From assembly GCA_037975125.1 (NCBI GenBank), contig CM075850.1, positions 73,761,890 through 73,825,889 on the forward strand: a stretch of 64,000 nucleotides of DNA, given 5' to 3'. This DNA comes from Latrodectus hesperus. Lineage: Eukaryota > Arthropoda > Arachnida > Araneae > Theridiidae. Under the pieces are notes generated by a model. It was not told the DNA's origin, did not search any database, and saw only the letters and a program-made list of their open reading frames with translations. This document shows positions 35,129 to 58,260 of this stretch, in pieces; the stretch's first letter is position 1; each line of letters starts with the position of its first letter. The translations under genes were made by a program, and so were the position numbers.

Positions 35129-36141
35129 ACGTATGATGAATTGGATGACATGCTCCTCTTATACGGGGAAGCAAAATGGAATGGACGCGAAGCAGGAAGA
35201 TTGTACAAATAACGGTTTCCAATTGTCGTATTGCAAGTCATCCTACCTTTTCCAGTATTGATCGATGACTGAGAGAAAGCGGTTCGTTTGTCATCACAAA
35301 CAGCACTGCAATACGTTCGCTAAATGTTGAACACCAGAAAGGAAAGATCCAAGTTTTGAGTAGATATGAAATAGCTCCTTCCATAAGTACGCGAGAAGTG
35401 GCTTACGAAATGTGTATTTCTCAATCAGTAGTGTGGCGCACTTTACACAAAGAACAAATGCACCCCTGCCACGTTCAAAAAGTGCAATATTTTCAGGCAG
35501 ATGATTATCCCTGCCGAGAAGACTCTGTGCAGTCGGTGTTTTTATCAAGAATTACAATCAATGATTTCCTTCAATAGTATTATTTATTGATTAGGCAACA
35601 TTAAGCAAAGAAAGCATTTTCAACACGCGCAATCAACACGTTTGGTCTGACAACAATAACCACTGTATTCGTAGACACCAGCAGAAATTTTCCATGAACA
35701 TTTAGGCAGGTATGATTATCTGGTAGGCACTTACATCACGCCAGGTTATTTGATCGACGCAACGTACCGTATCTTCTTTGAACAAGTGCTTCCCAGTTTA
35801 TTGCAGGCTATTCCTCTCCCCATCCTGAGGGACACGTGGTTTATGTACGGTGGAGAACAAGACATATTTCCATCACAGTCTGTAACATTTTGAATACCAC
35901 ATATGCCGCAAGATGGATTGGACGTAACGAACCTATGGTTTGGTCTCTTCGTTCAACGGACCTGAACTCAGTGGACTTTTTCTTCTGGGAGTACATGAAA
36001 TCTTCAGTGTACGAGACGCCTGTGGACTCGAATAAAGATCTCATGGCTAGAATCGTTGTTGCCATCGACAAAATTAATACGGCAAAAGGAATCTTCGAGA
36101 GGGTGCTCTGTAGCTCTTTCGCCGGTGTCAACCGTGCATAG
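35117..36141 (+). pseudogene. IS630/Tc1-mariner-type transposase relic with DUF4817-like N-terminus
   Basis: The ATG at 35117 opens MVAYTYDELDDMLLLYGEAK then NGREAGRLYK, the helix-turn-helix that precedes many arthropod DDE transposases (DUF4817-like). After stops and frameshifts, SISTREVAYEMCISQSVVWR (second helix-turn-helix) appears at about 35377-35436. The catalytic end at 35836-36141 includes RWIGRNEPMVWSLRSTDLNS then VDFFFWEYMKSSVY, so the third catalytic residue is Asp, a DDD rather than DDE triad. It ends with AGVNRA and TAG at about 36139. Several frameshifts make it inactive. Before the retroelement insertion, ATG 35117 and its copy at 34315 were the same site, so that insertion hit exactly at the transposase start codon. 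Confidence 0.8.
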
Positions 36142-37875
36142 AAACGTGTATTTGACATTTTGAGCATTTGTTGTTAGATTTTTACCAAACAATAAATTTG
36201 ATTGTGAATCTTTTGGTTTTATTCCTTTATTATATACAGAGAGAGATACACTTCTTTTAAAATATAAAATTTTCTAATAAAATCAACTGAGGTAATTTAA
36301 AAATTAATCTTTTTTATATCAAGAAAAATAAAAATGATTGTATTAAAAATGAGAAATCAAGCAATTTTATTTTTAAAAATTCACTTACGTTATAAAAAAG
36401 AGCAAAAATATGATCGTATAAAATTTAGCAGTATGCTGTTTATTAAATGTTAATAATAAGTATTGCTGTTTTAAGCACTAGAATCAGCTTTAGGATAAAT
36501 TAATTTTTATAAAAGCTTGCAACATGTATTTTTGTCTCAAGCACTTAAAATTCTTCCTTTATTTCTTTTTAATAAACCCAGAGAAAAATAAAGAAAAGAT
36601 TTACACTGAAATAAAGAACAGATGACCATACGCTAAGTTAACATTTAAATGAATTTAGTTTATAAAGTTTATATTTGAGAAGTAGATTTTAAAGTTTGTA
36701 ATGCAAATTTACAAGATCACACACATTTAAAGAATGATAAAAAAAATTAATTTTTCGTGCTTCAATAGTTGTGGGTGAAAAATAAGTTTAATTTTGTTTA
36801 TTATATTATATAGTAATTTTGTGACTAATAAATCAAATTGTTGTAATCTGTTAACATGTCATTTTAAAAAATTGTGAAGGATTGTAACTTCACACATGAA
36901 TAAAATTCTTTTACGAATTATAGTCATTTTAAATTGATATAAATAGGGTATCCTAAGAGTTTTAAAAAACAGAGAATGACTTGATGATGCATATTAAAAA
37001 AAAAAATAGAGTATTCTACCTTTCATAGAAACTGGAGAAGAAAACAAATGGAAATGGAGTTTGATAATTTTCCTGTATTAAAATTGGAAGATCGACTTAA
37101 GAAGGGCTAAAATATTTGTTTATGTCATATAAGATGAATAATGAGGGTAGTATAAGCAAAAAAGCTTCTAAATTTTTTTTATTTCTAAAACATCTCTATA
37201 CAAAAGTAGAATTGTATTAGATTTTCGACTGCATTTTTTATCATTATTAAGGTTTACTCATCGTCTTTTCAAAGGAAAAGAATTAAAAAAGGATTATTTC
37301 CATTTTTTGGAATTATCGATGGCATATTAATGTAAATATCTCTTTATTTCAGAAATTATAGTTAAATTTCAGGAAAGTATAAGAAAGTTTTAGACTGCAT
37401 CATTTTCTATTTAATGATTACTCAAGTATTTCAATTAAACTCAATATAATATTACAACTATAAAGTCAGATTTCATTTCGAGCTATTATACAGATGGCTT
37501 GTTATGACTTATTTCGTAAAAATTTCTGGAAAGCAATTATTTTCATCTCACAATTGAAATTATAATTTTCAAAAGTATAGTGTAAATTTCTTTTGAAATA
37601 TTCAAATCTGTTAATGCAAAAGGTCGCATATTTAATATCTTGAAATGAAGCTAAATCAATAATTTGTTTTAAAATAGTTCATGGAAAACAATGAATTTAA
37701 AAAAATGAATTTTTTGTATATTATTGAGAAATTAAAATTTACATAATTTTAAATTTTTAGTAACTCTATAATTAGTTATCGTTATGACATGAAGTGATAT
37801 TTTATGGCCATATTTTCGATATTGTGAGGGAATATTAAAAATGCTCTCAAACGTAACCATTAATTAAATTAATTA

Positions 37876-38178
37876 TTTTGTGTCTAATATAATAAATTTA
37901 TATTTAAATTTAATTTCTAGTAAATTTGAGACTCTTAAATAAAAAATATCGTAATCTCCTTTTTTTTAAAGAATAATTTTCTAAAAAAATTAAAGACAAT
38001 CTCTAAGAAATATCAATTTTTCCTGTTGATTATCATATATTCAGAAAGCCTAATATTTCTAAAGTAAATAAATTTTATCAGAAACAAAATTCAGCTATGT
38101 ATTATTATGTGAAATTGTACAAAAAATGACAGATTTAATCAAAAATTAAATTTTTTGAACTAGTGAATAAGAAAGTAA
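37876..38178. other. Spacer between duplication copies, nothing identified
   Basis: AT-rich, unrelated to the sequence upstream of copy A's start. Confidence 0.5.
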
Positions 38179-38285
38179 GATATTTCCTTAATGCCTCTAG
38201 GAATGTTTAAAATAGAAAAACAGTTAATTCCTGCTATTTAGGTCTGATTATTTGCTACGAAGTTATTATATTTTCTAAATAATGA
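38179..38285 (+). pseudogene. Gustatory-receptor tail pseudogene fragment
   Basis: Encodes DISLMPLGMFKIEKQLIPAI, almost the same as the receptor's C-terminal block at 32865, then falls into stops after a small deletion where the receptor continues into its last helix. Nothing upstream resembles the rest of the receptor, so it was born truncated or lost its 5' part. Confidence 0.88.
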
Positions 38286-40177
38286 GCATCTCTTATAAAA
38301 ATGATTTGATAACATGATAGTCATGTTTTAAATGATTGAAAAAAAATTATTCTGCAGAAGTAAGTTTTAAATAATCCTGGCCAATTAGAAAGTGTATCTG
38401 ATGGAAACGTTAAGTTGTATGACAATTAATTATTTTACAAGATTAATTATTTTATATGCAATTTTGTAAAAAAATTACTAAATGTTATGAGAGGCAATCT
38501 TTCACTTTGTTGCATTTTGTTTTCAAAATAATATTAAATTTTTCAATTATTGTTTGTAAAATGATTGCCTTTATACATGATGTAGAAATATTTAAACAAT
38601 GGAGATTTGTGTCTGAAATGCTTGTAATATTTTTTAATCTCCTCGTTTTTTCCGAACAAATCTTTCTCTAAGTTCATAAATATTCTTTTTAACTATTTTT
38701 CTTCAAAATTTTATATTTGTTTTGTTTTCGTTTTTTGTATCCTATAAACTGTTTTCATTTTTTGTTTAATATAAAATTTTGAAGTATGCTGTTTATAAAA
38801 TTTTAATGATAATTATTATTGTTAGAAAATACAGAATCAAAACTTATAATGGTTTGTTAATTAATTTTTCATAAAAGTATAACAGCAACATGCATTTTTG
38901 TGTGAAACGCTTAAAATATATATTTTAAATTTCTTCGTAATAAAATCAAGGAAAATTAAAGAAAAGTTTTAAATTGAGATTAAAATACAGATGATTATAA
39001 ATAGAATAAACATATTAATTTAATTGATAAGAAATCTATTTAAAAAGTAGATTTTTTTCAGTTTATAGCGGGAATTTAGAAAATACCGTTCAAGGAATTA
39101 CAAAAGAAATTAAAATTTTCATGTTTCAATAGTTGTTTGTGGAAAAATTATATATAATTTTATTTATAATATAATATGTAGTAACTGTGTGTCGTAATCT
39201 CTTAATCAATCAAAATGTCGTAATCTCTTCCCATCTCCTTTTAAAAAAATCTTGAAAGTATGGAACGTTACACATGAGGATACTTTTTTTCAGCAATTTC
39301 AGTCACTTTGAAATGATATAAATAAAGTATCCTCAGTATTTTGAAATACAGAGAATGATTTGCTGAGAAATATAATTTAGAAAACATTGAGAAAGTTGCA
39401 TTTCTTAGGAATTGGAGAACCAAACAAATAGAATTGGAGTTTGATAATTTCCCTATATTAAAATTGGAAGATGGACTTAAAAAGATATATCCTTAAATCC
39501 TATAGATGAATAATTGTATTGGTGAAATTCGGAAATTTTAGAAAAATTCCGAGGAAACCCAGATTCGTTTTTTAAATAATTGAATGACAGAGATAAATTC
39601 AAAACAAAAATACCATAAAACTTCATAATTTATTTTAGTAACTAAATTATAAGAGGAATTTACATTTACAATTAAACTGACAAAAGTTTTAGTCAGCATT
39701 ATTCGCTATTTAATACTCAAGTATTTCAATTAGATTCAATATATTATTATAACTATAGAATTAGAATTCATTTCAAGCTATTGTATAGTTGGCTTGTTAA
39801 GACTTACTTCATAAATATGTATGAAAAATTATTTTTTCATCTCATCAATTGAAATTATAATTTTCAAAAGTATGGTGTAAATTGCTTTTGAAGCATTCAA
39901 AACCGTAATGCTGATAATGAAATAGCCGTATGTTTAGGATCTTGAGATGAAGCTGAATCAATAATTTGTTTTAAAGAAGTTAATAAAAACAATATGAATT
40001 TAAAAAATGAATATTTTTTGTAAATTATTGTGTGAAATTAAAATTTACTTTATTTTAAATCTTTAGCTTCTCTTTAATTATTTATCTTTGTGACAAGAAG
40101 TGATATTTTATGGCCATATTTTCGATAATGATGGACAATTATAAATACTCTTAAACATAACCATTAATTAAATTAAG
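38179..40177 (+). repeat. Segmental duplication, copy B
   Basis: Second copy of the receptor 3' flank, about 2.0 kb, collinear with copy A after its insertions are removed. It starts abruptly within the receptor's final exon and ends near ccattaattaaattaa, shared by both copies. Confidence 0.85.
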
Positions 40178-40725
40178 CTTTTGCTTCACATTGTATATGA
40201 GATAAAAATAAATGTTTCGTTAAATTTATCATTTTTTTTGGCAAATAATAATTGTCATTAAGTAAGACTGTATTTATTATTTAATTAAAAATATTGTTTT
40301 ATAGTTAAATTTATAAAACCAAATCATGCATTTTCTGTAATATATTATTATATATAGTGCTAATTAGAGCTTATAGACATTCTTTGACACAAAATAGTTA
40401 GTGAAATTTAAAAAATCTTGCTAAAGTTATTGATTTCAAATATAAAATGTAAGGTTACGTAAGGTAAATGTGTTAATAAAGTTACTGATTTCAAATATAA
40501 AATGTAAGTTTACGTAAGGCATAAATGTGGAATAATACTAATACACAGCACGGAGGATGTTTTTGACTTAAATATTTTTAAAAATTAGTATTTTGAACAG
40601 TTTTGAAATTACTTTTCAATATTCCAATAAAAATTTAATGTCTAATAAAGAAGAAAGAATGATCATTTTAATTTTTTCTTGATTAAATACATAAATTAGC
40701 AAAACATTTCTTGCTGTTTTTTCAT
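40178..40725. other. 3' flank and probable 3' UTR of the lipase gene
   Basis: Below the lipase stop codon, minus-strand ATTAAA polyadenylation-type signals are present at 40672-40667 and 40639-40634; no AATAAA is close. Two near-identical 40-base segments (ttattgatttcaaatataaa near 40428 and 40483) form a small direct repeat. No other feature. Confidence 0.45.
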
Positions 40726-53170
<12,445 letters not shown>

Positions 53171-53544
53171 TTTGGAAATTGATGGGGAGAATCTTTACCT
53201 AAATTTAAAAACAGGAAATATACATTACATTAAAGTTGATTAACATTTATTCATTCATTTAAGGATTTCCAATTATGATACATTCTTTGACGTATGCTTT
53301 ATATACAATATGAATTTGAGATACAAAATTTTAACTGTACATACAAAGTTTATAATCCTCGTTTAATGAATTAAATAGACCTTATTTTACTTAATTTGTA
53401 TTAATAAATGAAATATAACCGTAGAAAATGATATAAGCAAATTATACAAACATTTTTGAAGGTATGATTTAATGTTTTGAAAGAAATGTAACGACAAATC
53501 ATTCCTCCTTGGCATCGAGTGATAGAATATCATGAAAATAATGC

Positions 53545-53803
<259 letters not shown>

Positions 53804-54842
53804 AAAATATTTAGAAATATATGAATACGAGCATCTGTATTCATATAGCAATAATGAATAATATTCGCATTAAATATTGTAAGTTTTATAAAAATGTAAA
53901 GAAGCAATTATTGTTATTTTTTTAAGAATGGTACTCTTAAAACGTGCTACCTTATATCATTAATGTATCAAACAAATGCTCAAATTCTAACACTTTTTAA
54001 AGTTAAAAATATGGTTATAAATTATATTAATATGATAACTCAAAATTATTTTTCAAATAATTATTAACATATTTCAATGAGTATAATATGTGTCTTATTT
54101 TTGAGTAATTACTTTTATAATATATATGAATTTTTTATGTAATTACTACAAATCAAAAATATCCTAGTCATTGATATATATACCATGAAATATTTTCCAA
54201 AAATCGTTATTTTTGAAATTTCTTTCACATTACGTTCTTTAATATTTTAAAGCAATTTCTGTCATGATTTTACAACGAAATTCATTTAGCTATTTTTCTT
54301 AATGAATTTCGTTCGCCAAATTCAATAAAGAATATCAATTTTCTTTCGCTAAATTCAATAAAGAATATGAAAAATTTTAAAAATAAAATTTCCATTCTGT
54401 GCGTGCAATTTATTTAAATTTATTTTATAATTAGTGTGTGGTAAAAATTCACATTATAAATTAAATAATACAATGGTTATATGAAAATATTCTTCAATTT
54501 TTAAAGCATATTGCTTAGTAGTTTTGCCTAATAAACCATATATAACAGCATTTCACACAGGAGAATCATCATATTTGATTTAAAATACATTCTGTAAAAA
54601 TTTCTTTAAACTCATTCATAAATACTTGTTTACTGTTAAATATAACATTAGAAAAATCATTCGTGACACAAAAATCAATACTAGAGGAAATATATTTTAT
54701 AAATCTGTCTAATTGTTGCTTTTGATAATGATATTGACATTATCGTCATATGAACAGAGAGCATATGAAACTAATTCTTTTGCTGCGGATTTGAAACTAA
54801 CTCCTTAGAGTAAAAAAGTCACGTAAATGCATTTTCCATTTC

Positions 54843-55545
54843 AGAAAAAAACTATATACATGCAGTGATTTAAGATATTAGACCACAACTCATCTACAAA
54901 TAGGTACACCTAAATTTGAAAAATTTGATAACTTTATATATCTGGTCTCTGAGGTTAACAATAATAACAACATTACATTTGAAATTCAGAGGCAAATCAA
55001 TGTTGCCAACAGATGCTTTTAAGGATTAGATATGTATCTAATATCCATCACAATTAAAAGGAATGCTAAGTTATTAATTTCTAAAAATATAATCAGACCT
55101 ATACCTATATACTTATCAGAAACTTGGACAATGGCAGAAAAAAATGAAAATGCTCTTGGAATCTTTGAGTGGCGGATACTAAGAGCCACTTTTGTAGGCA
55201 TACAAGATGATGGCTTGAGACGGTCAAATTGAAAAATATATAGTGCTTTCAGAGAACACGATATCATCAAATTCACAAAAATTAAAATAATTAAATGTGC
55301 TGGTCATGTTATTAGAATGAAAAAAGGACTTTCAACACAGGAAATATTCTTAATCAGACCCGTTGAAACAAGAACAAGGAATCTCATAAGGGATGACTGC
55401 TTTGTAAAGGATCTCGCCATTTCCTGAGGGATCAGTTGGAAAACCATGGACAAAAGTAGAGGAGCCTGTAGGAAAATTCTTGAGAAGGTCAGAGCCTACT
55501 CATGGATGTCGTGACACTGAAGAAGGAAGGGCTTCTATAAATAAA
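54843..55545 (+). pseudogene. Non-LTR retrotransposon reverse-transcriptase tail, second family
   Basis: One continuous frame with a few stops: IGTPKFEKFDNFIYL, EVNNNNNITFEIQRQINVAN, a TAA in the CF-GLD segment, ISKNIIRPIPIYLSETWTMA, ENALGIFEWRILRATF, KIIKCAGHVIRMKKG and ACRKILEKVRAYSWMS. These are the standard blocks of the C-terminal reverse-transcriptase segment of arthropod non-LTR elements (Y-L-G-S, P-x-x-x-Y-G-x-E-T-W, FER-x-ILR, W-x-GHV-x-RM). It is less frameshifted than the copy at 43318 and from another family. Inactive and 5'-truncated. Confidence 0.87.
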
Positions 55546-55765
55546 TTTAAAAAACTGAAGCTTTTTAAAAAATAGAAACTAAGGGTGAAATTTTTCAAAA
55601 CAAATTGCAAATATCTTTTATCAAATTTCACGTAAATGATGAATAATATTAAAAGTAAGTTTTAAATAGTTTTAAAAAGTCATAAGTCTCCTTTCTGAAG
55701 AATGTTGTTTATTTAAATTTGTCATATAATTGGAAGGATTTATATACATATTTAATTTTACTTAC

Positions 55766-55831
55766 CTCAACTGCTTTAAATCACAACATCAGCGTGAAAC
55801 TATCTAAAAGGCTTACTGACTATTTCTGACT
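55766..55831 (-). other. Lipase noncoding first exon (5' UTR)
   Basis: A 66-base leader from the predicted start to the donor (gttgag then gtaagtaaaa). It would join to the acceptor at 53199-53200 (tttaaatttag), adding 28 more untranslated bases before ATG 53170. The splice is inferred. Confidence 0.6.
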
Positions 55832-55834
55832 GAA
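55826..55834 (-). promoter_or_regulatory. Initiator / transcription start of the lipase gene
   Basis: ATTCAGTCA on the minus strand matches the arthropod initiator TCAGT; predicted start at the A, base 55831. Confidence 0.65.
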
Positions 55835-55852
55835 TACCAGTTAGAAAGCATT

Positions 55853-55862
55853 CTTTTATATA
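55853..55862 (-). promoter_or_regulatory. TATA box of the lipase gene
   Basis: TATATAAAAG on the minus strand. An arthropod-type initiator (TTCAGTC) has its A at 55831, 31 bases downstream of the first T, the ideal spacing. A clean splice donor follows 66 bases later. Confidence 0.75.
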
Positions 55863-57870
55863 CTGCAGCTCATTATGAATATTCAGATTATTTTCATAAC
55901 ATATTTTTATTTTAAAATTATGACTAAATTTCTGGAGAAAGGGAACTTATCTCGTTTATCTCAAATAAAAAATTCTTCCTAATCATATCCTTGACATCAA
56001 TATATTTTTACTACACATATTGAGGCAGTTTATATGGAAATGAGAGCTTTGATCGGAGACAGATAAGAAAAAAAAGTCTATGTTGCTTAAAATTATAATA
56101 GCTATGTTATGATTCTTAAAATTTAAGACTACAATTTCTGAAACATAAAATATACATTATAATTTGTGTTTTCAAAGTGAATAGGCGAATATATAATCAT
56201 CTTATTTTGGAGCTGTCATGCTAATAATATTATTGGATAGGGTGTGACTTTATGATGAATCAGCGTTCACTAATTTCAGCTGAAGAAGTAAATTCTGAGT
56301 TGTCAGCATCGAACATGAGATAAGGCTTTAAAACATCATTTTGATACCATCAAAAAGCTTGAGCCATTTTCTGTACAGTTAGAGACGATAAGATAGACTA
56401 TTACTTTTTCAAAAATCGAAGCCTATTCCAAAATTAAGAATTTTAATTGAAATTTGCAGTCAATGTGAGAGAAAACGACAAAAAAGGAATCCCAAATTTC
56501 CGTCCTAAAATTAGCGAAAAATTTCAACTTTAATCAATATCTTATTTTTAAGATATTTAAAACATTGAGCGTAGTTAAACTTGGAAAATAACAAGCGTAG
56601 TTAAACGTGAAAAACGTGAGTATAAAAAAGAACAAGACCATAATGTATGTATATTTTGCAAAAATTCTCTCTGGAAAAATGTTTCGTTTAAAATTATTTT
56701 ACTTATAAAATGGTGATAGAAATACCAATGCCTAATTCTGTAAGTGGAAAATTTATGGTTGTGTAAAAAATAAAAAAAACCATTTTGATTGTGAAACTAT
56801 CTTTTGTATTTTCAAATTTATCTTTAATGATTTTAGAATAAAATCAATTAATATGTTTTCTGTAAAGAAAATATAAATAAAACGGAATGATTTCCTTTAA
56901 CAATAAAAATCATATTGACGATACTTTAATTCAAGAATCTCTTCTGTGAAAATTTCAAAACATGGACTTGAATTTTGTAATTTTTTTATTAATTTTCATT
57001 TTTCTAACATGCTACACAAATATTAATTTTCAAAAAATTTTTCGAACCAAAAAGGAAATCAAAAAGATTGTTTTTTTTCTTTTACTTTCTACAAATTTTG
57101 TAATTAATTTTTTTTACAAATTGAATTCAACTTAGTTTAAATCAAATGTTTTATAACATTGGTCAAATGAATTACAAAATTATTTTGTGCACGATTTCCA
57201 GAGAATACGTACCTGTTCTAATAAGAAAAGAAGAAAGTACCTGTTCTATTAAGAAAAAAATGATAATTTAAAAATAAAGTTACATGTTATCTTAAAAAAC
57301 ATTATTGAACTAATTCAATAAAAAGTGTACTACTATGTATATATTAAAATTAATTCAGTATATTCCCCCCAGAATTCATTGAATTACATTTGCTAAATGC
57401 TAAAGGTGTTTATTCTCTGAGATATAACATTATAAACACAAATAATATTAATAACAAATATTTTACTATAATTTTATCACTTATTTTCTATAATATAGGT
57501 TACATTAAAAGTTTATATAACTATCCGTAATACAAGGAACTATTAATGATACAATACATTAAAATAAAATAATTAATAAACTCGTAAATACATTAAAAGC
57601 CATAAGAATATATACGTAAATTTTCTTCTGAAAAATTTAATATAATTCATTAAAACATTTTAGAAAGTCAATTTTCATATAAGGAAAAATAAAAATTCAA
57701 TTTTATAGGCGTGATTTAATAACAAACCTTTAAATACTACTTGATTGTGCTTTGTGAAAATATTTAATGTAACATAAGTAAGTATATTTATTACATTAAT
57801 TATTATTTAATACTTTATATATATTTACATTATTTATTTTTATTTATTTATTTCAAATGGCCGAATGATT
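55863..57870. other. Upstream region of the lipase gene, nothing else identified
   Basis: AT-rich DNA beyond the TATA box. No second promoter or coding frame seen. Confidence 0.5.
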
Positions 57871-58260
57871 TATTATGACGTCATTAATCTCCCCATTTGG
57901 CATGAGGGGTGGAAATGAGGGCATCTTAAATAGTGGAACATACAGTGGTTCATCATAACCCGGAAAGTGGGTGGGTTTTTATAATTTAGAAACAGGGACC
58001 AAGAAATAGACTACAAGATTTGGTATGCCACTTTCATTGGTATAATTTCACTTGGAAAGCATTGGTTATATATTGTATTCCTGATATTGATTGGAATACA
58101 ATATATGACTTATACTGTATTCCAATCACCATTTAATGAACATGATAAATGTTTGGCTGAATTAGTAAACAACTCACCACCTTCCGATTGCAGGAAGGAC
58201 AAAAAATATACTTCTCAGATATGGAATAGAAATCCATGCCTCCTTTCATGAAACAGAAAT
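57871..58260. other. Less AT-rich block with a 14-bp hairpin, unidentified
   Basis: The composition rises at about 57875-57990 (ggcatgaggggtggaaatga, cccggaaagtgggtggg). A hairpin pairs 58068-58081 with 58093-58106 (atatattgtattcc). It is perhaps part of a transposon. No coding frame. Confidence 0.4.

Larger units (their letters stand above)
34020..36200 (+). mobile_element. Tc1/mariner-superfamily (IS630-type) transposon, interrupted by a LINE derivative
   Basis: Starts near 34020 with acagggtgattctaaatt. The 5' leader runs to 34326, then a retroelement insertion occupies 34327-35116, and the transposase follows from 35117. The element ends after a polyadenylation-like aataaa at about 36190. 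The far terminal repeat was not recognised, so the 3' limit is approximate. It lies inside duplication copy A and is absent from copy B, so it was inserted after the duplication or lost from copy B. Confidence 0.7.
32865..37875 (+). repeat. Segmental duplication, copy A (receptor 3' end and flank)
   Basis: From the last 38 receptor codons onward this sequence aligns in order with 38179-40177, for example gcctctaggaatgtttaaa at the start, gcaacatg near 36520 against 38888, ttggaagatcgacttaa near 37085 against 39463, and ttttatggccatattttcga near 37800 against 40107. About 2.7 kb in the middle (roughly 33545-36235) is missing from copy B and is mostly transposon insertion. Divergence looks moderate to high by eye. 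Confidence 0.85.
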
